Position numbers and translations under genes: made by a program | Notes under the pieces: model-generated | The model's input: the letters and a program-made list of their open reading frames with translations, nothing else | Database searches by the model: none | Told to the model about the DNA's origin: nothing | Shown: positions 1 to 8,819 of the stretch, piece by piece | How the letters are laid out: every line of letters begins with the position of its first letter | How positions within the stretch are numbered: the first letter of the stretch is position 1 | Assembly (NCBI GenBank): GCA_029266775.1 | Contig: JAQSWF010000002.1 | Location: 1-38,528 of the forward strand | Direction: 5' to 3' | From: Pseudonocardia sp. | GTDB lineage: Bacteria; Actinomycetota; Actinomycetes; Mycobacteriales; Pseudonocardiaceae | DNA: 38,528 nt

Positions 1-287
1 AGCGCTTCGCGCAGCGAGAGCTCCAGGACCTTCTTGGCCCGTGGCGTGAACGGGATGTGCCCGCTCGGCGCCTGCTGACCCTGGCCGATGATCTCCTCGA
101 CCTGCTGGCGGACGCCCTCGAGGGCGATCCCGAGCGACTCCAGGGCCTTGGCGGCCACTCCCTCGCCCTCGTGAATGAGGCCAAGGAGGATGTGCTCGGT
201 GCCGATGTAGTTGTGGTTGAGCATCCGGGCCTCTTCCTGCGCCAGGACGACAACCCGCCTTGCTCGGTCAGTGAACCTCTCGAACAT
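1..287 (-). CDS. clpC: ATP-dependent Clp protease ATP-binding subunit ClpC, N-terminal part (runs off left edge)
   Basis: Reverse-strand translation [96 protein letters not shown] matches the Clp N-domain. Confidence 0.95.
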   Translation of the reverse strand, partial: MFERFTDRARRVVVLAQEEARMLNHNYIGTEHILLGLIHEGEGVAAKALESLGIALEGVRQQVEEIIGQGQQAPSGHIPFTPRAKKVLELSLREA

Positions 288-497
288 TCGCACTCCTTGC
301 CTGCTGCGCCATACACCGGCGCGCGCTGCGCCGCGGACGCCCGGTACCTACTGTATCGGCCCGGGCCGATGGCTGACGTCTCGTGCGCACGTGCTGCGCA
401 CCTGACGGTCCACAACGCGGGGTCGAGATCCGGGATTCCCATGCGGTCGGCCGGCCCGTCACGATGTGGGCCTCGACCTGGTGATCTCGAGCAAACG

Positions 498-529
498 GAC
501 GGGGCCGGTGCTCGCGCACCGGCCCCGTC
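498..529 (-). terminator. Perfect 14-bp stem hairpin (GACGGGGCCGGTGC-TCGC-GCACCGGCCCCGTC) downstream of lsr2
   Basis: Exact inverted repeat with 4-nt loop, about 25 bp past the lsr2 stop; no clear U-tract. Confidence 0.75.
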
Positions 530-554
530 CACGGGGAGCGAACTCGGGGGTCCC

Positions 555-923
555 TCAGTTCTCCTTGTGGTACGCCTCCAGCACGTCCGCCGGAATGCGG
601 CCCCGATCGGAAACCTTCATGCCGCGCTTGCGCGCCCAGTCACGGATGGCCTGGTTCTGCTCGCGGTCGATGGATGCGCGCCCCTTCGGGGCCGTACCCG
701 CGCCGGCGCTGGCGCTTCCGGTGCCCGCACCTCCGCTTCGCCGACGGCCGCCCGATCGCCGCGCCGCGCCGACGAAGTCCGCCAGCGCGTCACGCAGGCG
801 GACCGCATTCTCCTTGGACAGGTCGATCTCGTAGTTCCTGCCGTCGATACCGAACTCGACCGTCTCGTCCGCGGCCTCTCCGTCCAGGTCGTCGACCAGC
901 CTGACTTCACGGATCTGCGCCAC
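555..923 (-). CDS. lsr2: Nucleoid-associated protein Lsr2
   Basis: GTG start; [47 protein letters not shown]...[30 protein letters not shown], the canonical Lsr2 N-terminal and C-terminal AT-hook-like domains. Confidence 0.96.
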   Translation of the reverse strand: MAQIREVRLVDDLDGEAADETVEFGIDGRNYEIDLSKENAVRLRDALADFVGAARRSGGRRRSGGAGTGSASAGAGTAPKGRASIDREQNQAIRDWARKRGMKVSDRGRIPADVLEAYHKEN

Positions 924-1459
924 CGTCGCAGCCCTCTTTCTCGCTCTTGGATTAACCGGTGCCCGGTGTGCGGCAACTCGCCGCATAGTGTGAACAGTAG
1001 CTCGATAACTGCCCGTGTGTCGAGTCGGGCTAACCTTCGCGGTGCCGCGGCCCGTGCGCAAGCGCTTGTCGCCCTTTACGGCTCGGGCGCTACCAAAAGG
1101 GACAACCATTAGGACCGGTCGCGCCGGACCGACCCGCGGTCCATTTCGGATCCGGCGCCGCGTCAAAACCGCTGGTCCGACCCGTGCGATCGGTCCTTCG
1201 ACGGTGCCGGACCGTCGCCGCATCAATCGCAGACGGTGCGTCCCGCTGCTCGGTCCGATCGGATGGGCAGTGTCGCGTGTCACCCGGTGACGACGCGTTC
1301 GGCAGCGCTTCTCAGCAACGTCACAGGTATCCGCACGCGTACGGTTTCACCGGCACGCGCGACGACGCGTCCTCACTCGTTTACCCGCCGTGCTCACGCG
1401 GGTCGAGAACTGTCATCACACGGGCCCGCCGGAGTTCCGCGCGGGCAGGAAAACAAACT

Positions 1460-2299
1460 CTAGTTGGGCGTACCGGGACGCCGCGACGTCGGGTCGGAGC
1501 GGGCACCGGAAGTGCCATGCGGATTCCGCAGGTAGGTCAGCCGCAGGCCGAGGAGTGTCAGGTCGGGAACGTAGGTGGAGATCGTCTCCGACTCGTCGGT
1601 CATCAGCGGGGCCAGGCCGCCGGTGCCCAGAACGGTCACCGGAGACGTGTCGAGCTCGGCGACGATCCGGCGTACGAGGCCGTCGACCTGCCCGGCGAAC
1701 CCGAACAGGACGCCGGACTGCAGGCACTCCACGGTGTTCTTCCCGATCACCGACCGGGGCCGCACCAGCTCGACGGTACGCAGTGCGGCGGCCCGGTCGG
1801 CGAGGGCTTCCATGGAGATCTCGATACCGGGTGCGAGCGAACCCCCGAGGAACTCACCGCGTGCCGAGACGACGTCGATGTTGGTCGACGTGCCGAAGTC
1901 GACGACGACGCAGGCGGTGCCGCACAGCTGGTGTGCGGCGAGGGTGTTCATCACGCGGTCCGGGCCGACCTCGCGGGGGTTGTCGACGAGCAGCGGCACG
2001 CCGGTGCGCACGCCGGGCCCGACCACGACACTGGGCAAATCCGTGCGCCGCGCCAGCAGCAGCCGCAGCTCGCGCAGCAGGCTCGGCACCGTCGACAGTC
2101 CGGCAATCCCGCTGACCTCGGGTGCGTACGACCCGAGCAGGGCCCGCACGGCCACCTCGAGTTCGTCCGCGGTCATCCGCGGGTCGGTGCGCATCCGCCA
2201 GTCGCGAACCAGCGGAGGACGCACCACGGAGCCGTCCGCTGCGTCGTCGTAGAGGCCCAGCGCGATCTGGGTGTTGCCGATGTCGATGCAGAGAAGCAT
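1460..2299 (-). CDS. coaX: Type III pantothenate kinase
   Basis: MLLCIDIGNTQIALGLYD..., VVDFGTSTNIDVV, GGSLAPGIEIS motifs. Confidence 0.95.
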   Translation of the reverse strand: MLLCIDIGNTQIALGLYDDAADGSVVRPPLVRDWRMRTDPRMTADELEVAVRALLGSYAPEVSGIAGLSTVPSLLRELRLLLARRTDLPSVVVGPGVRTGVPLLVDNPREVGPDRVMNTLAAHQLCGTACVVVDFGTSTNIDVVSARGEFLGGSLAPGIEISMEALADRAAALRTVELVRPRSVIGKNTVECLQSGVLFGFAGQVDGLVRRIVAELDTSPVTVLGTGGLAPLMTDESETISTYVPDLTLLGLRLTYLRNPHGTSGARSDPTSRRPGTPN

Positions 2300-2307
2300 G
2301 CGATCAC

Positions 2308-3189
2308 CTACAGCTGGACCGGCACGTTGTCGATCAGCCGGGTGGCGCCGAGCCGGGCGGCAACGAGCAGCCGGGCGCGACCGGCCAGGGGAGCGGTGCT
2401 CAGTTCCGGGCCCCGCAGCTCCAGGTAGTCGACGGTCACCTCGGGCACGGCGGCGAGCACCTCGCGGGCGGCCGCGACGACGGCCTCGGGCCCACGGGCC
2501 GACACCCCGGCCCCGGCGCTCAACGCGCGCTGCAGCACGGTGGCCAGCGGCCGCTGGTCCGGGGTGAGGTAGGCGTTGCGCGAGGAGAGGGCCAGCCCGT
2601 CGGGCTCGCGCACGGTCGGCACCCCGACGACCGCCAGCGGGAAGTCGAGGTCTGTGGCCATCTTCTGGATCAGTACGAGCTGCTGGTAGTCCTTCTCCCC
2701 GAAGAACGCCACATCCGGAGCGACGATGTGGAAGAGCTTGGCGACCACGGTCAGCACGCCCCGGAAGTGCCCGGGCCGGACCGCGCCGTCGAGCTCCGCA
2801 CCGAGCGGCCCGGGGTCGACGGTCGTGCTGATTCCTCCGCCGGGGTACAGGTCGTCCACGGTCGGGTTGAAGACCAGCTCGACGCCCTCCTGCCGGCACA
2901 CCTCGAGGTCGTCCTCGAGCCGACGCGGGTAGCGCGCGAGGTCTTCCTGCGGGCCGAACTGCAGGGGGTTGACGAAGATCGAGACGGCGGTGACCGACGC
3001 GCCCGGAGTCCGCCGCGCATGGCGGAACAGCTCGCGGTGGCCCTCGTGCAGCGCGCCCATCGTCGGCACCAGCGCGATCCGCCGCCCGGCCCCGCGCAGC
3101 GCGCGGCTGACCGCCGCCATCCGGGACGGCGTGGTGTGGACCGTGAGCTCCCCGGGGGCGTAACCGCCGACGGTGCGGGCGGTGGTCAT
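2308..3189 (-). CDS. panC: Pantoate--beta-alanine ligase
   Basis: ALVPTMGALHEGHRELFRHAR, VSIFVNPLQFGPQEDLARYPR, GEKDYQQLVLIQKM motifs. Confidence 0.96.
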   Translation of the reverse strand: MTTARTVGGYAPGELTVHTTPSRMAAVSRALRGAGRRIALVPTMGALHEGHRELFRHARRTPGASVTAVSIFVNPLQFGPQEDLARYPRRLEDDLEVCRQEGVELVFNPTVDDLYPGGGISTTVDPGPLGAELDGAVRPGHFRGVLTVVAKLFHIVAPDVAFFGEKDYQQLVLIQKMATDLDFPLAVVGVPTVREPDGLALSSRNAYLTPDQRPLATVLQRALSAGAGVSARGPEAVVAAAREVLAAVPEVTVDYLELRGPELSTAPLAGRARLLVAARLGATRLIDNVPVQL

Positions 3190-3190
3190 G

Positions 3191-4087
3191 TCAGCGATCC
3201 TCCTCCTCGAGGGTGGCGCGCACCTCGTCGGCGGCGTGCGCCGGCAGCAGGCCGGCGCGCTGCGCCAGATGGGCCGTGCGGGCGGCGAGGGCGCGGTAGG
3301 TCGCGGCGAGGTCGGGGTCGACGGCGTCCAGCTCGCGCAGGTGGGTGCGCACCGTGCCGACGTCCCCGCGGGCGACCGCACCCGTGAGCGCGTGGTCACC
3401 GTGGCGAAGGGCGTTGTCGAGTGCAGCGGACAGCAGCGGCGCGATCAGCCGGTCCGCCGGGCGGACCCCGGCCCGCTCCAGCGTGTCGACGGAGTCGCGG
3501 ACAAGGGTGATCAGGTGGTTGGCGCCGTGCGCGATCGCGGCGTGGTAGAGCGGGCGGGCGGTCTCCGGAACCCGGACGGGTTCGGCGCCCATCTCGACGA
3601 CGAGGGCCTCGCCGACGTTGTACGCCTCTTCCTGCCCCACGGTCGCGGTGACCGCCACGCTCGCCCCGGCCAGCCGAGCGACGTCCTCGGTGCGGCCGGT
3701 GAAGGTCATGACCGGGTGCAGAGCCAGCGGGAGCACGCCCTGCTCCGTCGCAGGGGCGAGCACCGCCACGCCGTGGGAGCCGGAGGTGTGCACCACGATC
3801 TGGCCGGGGCGGAAGCATCCCGCGGCGGCCAGGCCGCGCACGAGGCCGGGCAGCACGTCGTCCGGAACGGCCAGGAGAACCAGGTCCACGTCCGCGGTGG
3901 CCTGATCCGGGGGCACGAGGGGCACGCCGGGCAGCAGCGCGGCGGCCCGCTTCGTGGAGGCGCGGGAGACGCCGGAGGCGGCGACGACCCGGTGGCCGGC
4001 GGCGGCCAGCGCGGCCCCCAGAACCGCCCCGACCCGACCGGCGGACACCACTCCGACCGCGAGCCGGGCGGGCCGGCCTGCACTCAT
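3191..4087 (-). CDS. Rossmann-like / DUF2520 domain protein
   Basis: MSAGRPARLAVGVVSAGRVGAVLGAALAAAGHRVVAAS...; TSGSHGVAVLAP...LHPVMTFTG; DUF2520-type C-terminal half; located directly upstream of panC as in other actinobacteria. Confidence 0.88.
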   Translation of the reverse strand: MSAGRPARLAVGVVSAGRVGAVLGAALAAAGHRVVAASGVSRASTKRAAALLPGVPLVPPDQATADVDLVLLAVPDDVLPGLVRGLAAAGCFRPGQIVVHTSGSHGVAVLAPATEQGVLPLALHPVMTFTGRTEDVARLAGASVAVTATVGQEEAYNVGEALVVEMGAEPVRVPETARPLYHAAIAHGANHLITLVRDSVDTLERAGVRPADRLIAPLLSAALDNALRHGDHALTGAVARGDVGTVRTHLRELDAVDPDLAATYRALAARTAHLAQRAGLLPAHAADEVRATLEEEDR

Positions 4088-4206
4088 CCCTTGCACTCCT
4101 CGCCCCCGTGGTCGCACTCCGGCGTCGAGCGAAAGCGGCGTCGGCGCCGCAGGGACCGTGCCAAAGCCGCTCACGCTCGATTCGGGCGCCAGGGTAGACG
4201 CGCGGA

Positions 4207-5523
4207 TCAGCGGCCCGGCGGGGACCAGGAGCGGCCGGACGGCGGCGTGCCCCACCCGCCGCCGGGCTGTCCCCAGCCGGGGGGTGGGTACGGCGACGGC
4301 GTCCAGTCCGCAGGCCGCGCGGTCGGCGGACTCCAGCCGGACGGTGGCGTGTGTCCCCAGGCCGCGGTGAGCGCCTCGGGCCGGCCCACTGCGCGGGCCC
4401 GCGCCGCGATTAGCGCAGCGAGCCGCTCGTCGTGCCAGCGGCGGGCCTGCGGGCCGACGGCCCCGCGAGCCATCCGGCTGCGCAGGAACGCGAGGTCGGT
4501 GACCGCCGACTGGTACTCGCTGACTGCCTTCGCGGCCTCGCGACCCGAGTGCTCGCGCACGGCGCGCTTCCAGCGGCGGCGGCCGGCGAGAGTGGACAGC
4601 AGGCCCACCTCGCTCGGTGCGATCCAGCCCGCCTGGGCGAAGCCGGGCAGCTGCGCGGCGACGGTGCGCTGCTCGCGGCGGCGCTGCCAGGCGACCAAGA
4701 CGATCATCGCCACGAACAGCGGCAGCATGACGAACAAATAGATGCCGGCGAACGCCTCGCCCCCGCCCAGTGTCGCCGAGCCGTTCCACAGCGCGTGCAG
4801 CACGACGGCGAGCAGGTAGCCGACGAGCACGTAGAAGAGCCGGAGGATGCCGAAACGACCGGCCGCGGCCAGGCCACAGCCGATGCCGATCATAGCGGTG
4901 AACAGCGGGTGGGCGAAGGGGGAGAACACGCCGCGGAGGATCAGCACGGTGAGCACCGCGGCGGCCTGCCCGGTCAGGGCCTCGTCTTCGGCGAAGGCAC
5001 GGCCGAGGTAGAGAATGTTCTCGGTGTAGGCGAACCCGGCGGCGACGAGCCCGGCGTAGACGATGCCGTCCACCACGCCGTCGAACTCGCGACGGCGGAA
5101 CACCAGCAGCCCGACGACGAACGCGCCCTTGACCGCCTCCTCGACCACGGGGGCGATGATCGTGGCGCCCAGGATGTCGCCGGCGCCCTGACCCAGCACC
5201 TCGTCGGCGACCAGCACCGCGCTGCTGTTGATGATCAAGGCGCTCAGCGCGGCGACGCACGCACCCCACAGGAAGGCGAACAGCAGCGTGCGGGGCGGCT
5301 CGGGCTCCCAGCGGTCCACCCACAAGAACGCCCACGCGACCAGGCTGACGGGCAGCAGCGCCCCCAACGCCCCGACCGCGACGGCAACGATCCCGATCGA
5401 ACTGGTGACCTGCCCGAGGGTGATGAGCCCGCAGATCCCGAAGACGACGAGCAGGACGACGGGCGCGAGCACGTTGCGCCGCTGACGGCCGGGGGTGGGC
5501 AGGTGAGGGGACGCGACCGCCAT
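4207..5523 (-). CDS. PrsW family intramembrane metalloprotease with Pro/Trp-rich C-terminal tail
   Basis: Multi-TM; WEPEPPRTLLFAFLWG, APVVEEAVKG (EExxK-like), FAYTENILY, HALWNG motifs; tail PPSGWSPPTARPADWTPSPYPPPGWGQPGGGWG. Start at MAVAS assumed. Confidence 0.88.
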   Translation of the reverse strand: MAVASPHLPTPGRQRRNVLAPVVLLVVFGICGLITLGQVTSSIGIVAVAVGALGALLPVSLVAWAFLWVDRWEPEPPRTLLFAFLWGACVAALSALIINSSAVLVADEVLGQGAGDILGATIIAPVVEEAVKGAFVVGLLVFRRREFDGVVDGIVYAGLVAAGFAYTENILYLGRAFAEDEALTGQAAAVLTVLILRGVFSPFAHPLFTAMIGIGCGLAAAGRFGILRLFYVLVGYLLAVVLHALWNGSATLGGGEAFAGIYLFVMLPLFVAMIVLVAWQRRREQRTVAAQLPGFAQAGWIAPSEVGLLSTLAGRRRWKRAVREHSGREAAKAVSEYQSAVTDLAFLRSRMARGAVGPQARRWHDERLAALIAARARAVGRPEALTAAWGHTPPSGWSPPTARPADWTPSPYPPPGWGQPGGGWGTPPSGRSWSPPGR

Positions 5524-5540
5524 GCCCACGAAGCCTACGG

Positions 5541-5641
5541 CGAGTCACGCACCTCAACCCGGCGAGCGTCGGCCGCGAGTTGTGCATATCTGCACGCCGA
5601 GTCGCGCATCTCGGCACGCCGACTTGTGCGTTTCGGTACAC
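5541..5641 (+). repeat. 22-bp-period tandem repeat array A (CGAGTTGTGCATATCTGCACGC-like units)
   Basis: Units read on +: 5541-5562, a 13-bp irregular unit 5563-5575, 5576-5597, 5598-5619, 5620-5641; ends about 10 bp from the DUF3180 stop codon. Confidence 0.85.
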
Positions 5642-5651
5642 CGCCGTCCGC

Positions 5652-6137
5652 TCAGGACTGTGGGCGCGGCTCCGTCTCGTCCGGGTCGGACGGGTCGTCC
5701 GGCGTCCGACAGCAGTGCTGCAGCCACAGCGCCCCGGCGACGAGCGCGAGCGCGCCGGCCAGGCCGACGGTCGCCGCCGCTGTGTCCCCGCCCGCCGCCG
5801 CGATGTCCGCACTGCGCGGAGCGACGTACCCGAGCAGCCCCGCCCACGCCCCCGCCATGATCGCGCCGGCCAGCGCTGACGCCTGCGCCACCAGCACGGC
5901 GCGCGCCGCGACCAGCGGCTGAACCGGTCGGGTGCCCGGACGGCGACGGATCCGCGCACGCAGGGCCGACCCTCCGATGGCCTCCGCGACGCCGAGCACC
6001 GCCAAGGGTAGGCCCGCGGCCACGGGGAAGGACGGCAGCGACCCGTAGGAGACCCGCACGAGCAGGTGGACGATCACGGCGGTGATGAGCGCGGGCAGCA
6101 CGAGGTCGCGTGGCCGGGTCGGCGTCATGGTGCTCAC
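5652..6137 (-). CDS. DUF3180 family membrane protein
   Basis: Small 4-TM protein (V)STMTPTRPRDLVLPALITAVIVHLLVRVSYGSLPSFP... directly downstream of folK, with GTG start overlapping folK TGA (GTGA). Confidence 0.85.
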   Translation of the reverse strand: MSTMTPTRPRDLVLPALITAVIVHLLVRVSYGSLPSFPVAAGLPLAVLGVAEAIGGSALRARIRRRPGTRPVQPLVAARAVLVAQASALAGAIMAGAWAGLLGYVAPRSADIAAAGGDTAAATVGLAGALALVAGALWLQHCCRTPDDPSDPDETEPRPQS

Positions 6138-6658
6138 GGCTCTCGACCGGCAGGACTCAGGGTGAGGTCGTCGCGCCGCCGCATGCCGGCCTCGGCGTCC
6201 GGGCCGAGCGCGGCGAGGAGCTCCGCAACCGTGCCGTGGCCCTGCAGGACGGCCGCGGGATCGAGGTCCAGCCACGGGCGCAGCACCGTCGCGCGCTCGG
6301 GCGTGCCCGGGTGCGGCAGGAGCAGGGCCGGATCGGCGCTGCGGACGGGGCCGTCCGGGCCGTCCACCGCGACGACATCCACGTCGAGCGTCCGCGGTCC
6401 CCAGCGGACCGTCCGCACTCGGCCGGCGGCCTGTTCCAGATCCTGCCCGCGCCGGAGCCAGCCCCACGCGTCGGTGTCGAGATCGTCGACGATCAGGACG
6501 GCGTTGAGGAAGTCGTCCTGATCGGCGCCACCCCACGGCGCCGTCTCGTAGACGGGCGATGCTGCGACGAGCACGTCGGCGAAACCGGCGACGGCGGCGC
6601 GCAGGTGGGCGAGCCGGTCGCCGAGGTTGGACCCGAGGGACAGCACGGCGCGGGTCAC
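6134..6658 (-). CDS. folK: 2-amino-4-hydroxy-6-hydroxymethyldihydropteridine diphosphokinase
   Basis: AVLSLGSNLGDRLAHLRAAV, VYETAPWGGADQDDFLNAV, RWGPRTLDVDVV motifs; GTG start assumed. Confidence 0.95.
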   Translation of the reverse strand: MTRAVLSLGSNLGDRLAHLRAAVAGFADVLVAASPVYETAPWGGADQDDFLNAVLIVDDLDTDAWGWLRRGQDLEQAAGRVRTVRWGPRTLDVDVVAVDGPDGPVRSADPALLLPHPGTPERATVLRPWLDLDPAAVLQGHGTVAELLAALGPDAEAGMRRRDDLTLSPAGREP

Positions 6659-6758
6659 GCGTCGCCCTGAGCGTGGCGCGTCCGCGCGCACCACTTCAAC
6701 CCGGGAGGACGAGGCCGGGCCACTGAGCGGGATCGACCGGTCCAGCGCAAGGCCCCGG

Positions 6759-6846
6759 CCTCGTCCCCCCGTCCGACTCGCGCGTCAATTCGTAGCGACT
6801 CGCGCGCCAATTCGTAGCGACTCGCGCGCCGTTCCGTAGCGACTCG
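6759..6846 (-). repeat. 22-bp-period tandem repeat array B (CGAGTCGCTACGAATTGGCGCG-like units)
   Basis: Units on - : 6846-6825, 6824-6803, 6802-6781 and a degenerate 6780-6759; exact 22-bp spacing; begins about 24 bp after the folB stop. Confidence 0.9.
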
Positions 6847-6869
6847 CGCGGCGACACCGCCCGGCGGGG

Positions 6870-7268
6870 TCATGCGGGGATGATCCGGGCGCGGGGTGGG
6901 CCGGGGCGGGTGCGGTGGACGACGACCGCGACGTCGGCGAAGTCCTGGGGGATCGGGGCCTGCGGCTTGTGCACGGTGACCTCGACGGCCTGCACGCGCG
7001 CGTCGGTGAGCACCTCGTCGGCGACGCGGCCGGCCACGACCTCGATCAGGTTCACGGGCGGGCCGGCGACGATCGCGGCAACCCGCTCCGCCAGCTCGCC
7101 GTAGTGCAGGGTGTCCGCGAGGTCGTCCGACGCCGCGGCCGCGGCGAGATCCAGCCAGACGACGAGGTCGACGAGGAAGTCCTGCCCCTCGCGGCGCTCG
7201 TGCTCGAACACGCCGTGGTGGCCGCGGACACGCAGGCCGCGCAGCACGATCCGGTCGTCACCGCTCAC
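6870..7268 (-). CDS. folB: Dihydroneopterin aldolase
   Basis: [35 protein letters not shown]...; ATGA overlap with folP. Confidence 0.95.
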   Translation of the reverse strand: MSGDDRIVLRGLRVRGHHGVFEHERREGQDFLVDLVVWLDLAAAAASDDLADTLHYGELAERVAAIVAGPPVNLIEVVAGRVADEVLTDARVQAVEVTVHKPQAPIPQDFADVAVVVHRTRPGPPRARIIPA

Positions 7269-8161
7269 GGCTCGCTCCGCCGCTGGTCGACCCGGGCCGG
7301 GGACGCCCCGAGCTGCGTCGCCGCCGACACCGCCACCGCGTCCATCGAGGCCGCGACGTCATGCACCCGCACCCCCCACGCCCCCGCGCTCGCGACGAGA
7401 GCGCTGATCGCGGCCGTCGCGACGTCGCGCTGGGCGGGTGGGCGCGGCGTCCCGGCGGCGTCCGCGAGCAGCTCGCCGAGGAAGCGCTTCCGCGAGGCGC
7501 CGACGAGCAGCGGGAAACCCAGACCGATCAGCACGTCCAGGCGCCGCAGCAGCGCCCAGTTGTGCGCGGGGGTCTTGGCGAAGCCCAGGCCCGGGTCGAG
7601 GACGATCCGGTCCGGGTCCACACCGGCGAGCACGGCGGCGTCCACCCGCGCCACCAGCTCGGCACGCACCTCGCCCAGCACGTCGTCGTAGCTCGCCAGC
7701 TCGGCCATCCGAGCGCTGTGGCCGCGCCAGTGCATGAGGATCCACGGCACCCGTGCCCGCGCGACGACCGCGGCCATGTTCGGGTCGGCGAGGCCCCCGG
7801 AGACGTCGTTGACGACCGTCGCCCCCGCCTCCAGCACGGCCTCGGCGACCGCCGCACGGGTGGTGTCGATGCTCACGGGCACGCCCTCGGCGACCAGGTC
7901 GCGCGCCACCGGCAGCACCCGCGCCACCTCCTCCGGCGGTTCGACCCGCACGGCGCCGGGGCGGGTCGACTCGCCGCCGACGTCGACGAGGTCCGCGCCA
8001 GCCGCGCGCAGCGCGATCCCGTGCGCGACCGCCGCGTCGTGGCCGAGGAACAGGCCGCCGTCGGAGAACGAGTCCGGCGTGACGTTGAGGATGCCGACCA
8101 CGGCGCATCGGCCGGGGCGTGGAAGCTCGCTCCCGGGGGCCGGGCCGGGTCGCGCCGTCAC
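7265..8161 (-). CDS. folP: Dihydropteroate synthase
   Basis: [65 protein letters not shown] start overlapping folE stop. Confidence 0.96.
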   Translation of the reverse strand: MTARPGPAPGSELPRPGRCAVVGILNVTPDSFSDGGLFLGHDAAVAHGIALRAAGADLVDVGGESTRPGAVRVEPPEEVARVLPVARDLVAEGVPVSIDTTRAAVAEAVLEAGATVVNDVSGGLADPNMAAVVARARVPWILMHWRGHSARMAELASYDDVLGEVRAELVARVDAAVLAGVDPDRIVLDPGLGFAKTPAHNWALLRRLDVLIGLGFPLLVGASRKRFLGELLADAAGTPRPPAQRDVATAAISALVASAGAWGVRVHDVAASMDAVAVSAATQLGASPARVDQRRSEP

Positions 8162-8757
8162 GACCGGATGAGCGCCATCGCCTCGGCACGCGACGACGGC
8201 GAGGTCTGGAACAGACCCCGCACGGCAGACGTCACCGTCCGCGAGCCGGGCTTGCGGATGCCGCGCATGCTCATGCAGAGGTGCTCGGCCTCGATGACCA
8301 CGATGACCCCACGCGGCTCCAGCCTGCGCACGAGCGCGTCCGCGACCTGGCCGGTGAGCCGTTCCTGCACCTGGGGCCGCCGGGCGTACAAGTCGACAAG
8401 CCGGGCGATCTTGCTCAACCCGGTCACGCGACCGTCGCAGGACGGGATGTAGCCGACATGGCCCACGCCGCTGAACGGCAGCAGGTGGTGCTCGCAGAAG
8501 CTGGACACCGGGATGTCGCGCACGAGCACCAGCTCGCGGTGGTCTTCGTCGAAGGTCTTGTCGAGCACACTGTCCGGGTCGACGTAGAGGCCCGCGAAGA
8601 TCTCCGCGTACGCCCGGGCGACCCGGGCGGGGGTCTCGCGTAGGCCTTCCCGGTCCGGGTCCTCGCCGACGGCGATGAGCAGCTCGCGGATGGCCGCCTC
8701 CGCGCGCGGCTGGTCCAGCTCGGCACGCATGCGGCCGTCCGCCACGGCGACGGCCAT
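8158..8757 (-). CDS. folE: GTP cyclohydrolase I
   Basis: [73 protein letters not shown]; in-frame GTG at 8790 is an alternative start. Confidence 0.96.
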   Translation of the reverse strand: MAVAVADGRMRAELDQPRAEAAIRELLIAVGEDPDREGLRETPARVARAYAEIFAGLYVDPDSVLDKTFDEDHRELVLVRDIPVSSFCEHHLLPFSGVGHVGYIPSCDGRVTGLSKIARLVDLYARRPQVQERLTGQVADALVRRLEPRGVIVVIEAEHLCMSMRGIRKPGSRTVTSAVRGLFQTSPSSRAEAMALIRS

Positions 8758-8819
8758 CGCGCCGGCGGAACTCAGGCCCGCCGTGCTCACCCGACCGTTC
8801 CCGTCGGCGGCGGGCGTGC

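Noticed and set aside
962-1000. CGGCAACTCGCCGCATAGTG near lsr2 as another member of the 22-bp repeat
   Set aside because: Only a ~10-bp match (CAACTCGCCG), no second unit at 22-bp spacing, not next to a stop codon.
5541-5641. 22-bp arrays considered as CRISPR
   Set aside because: No repeat/spacer alternation, units contiguous and only 2-4 copies, no cas genes in the window.
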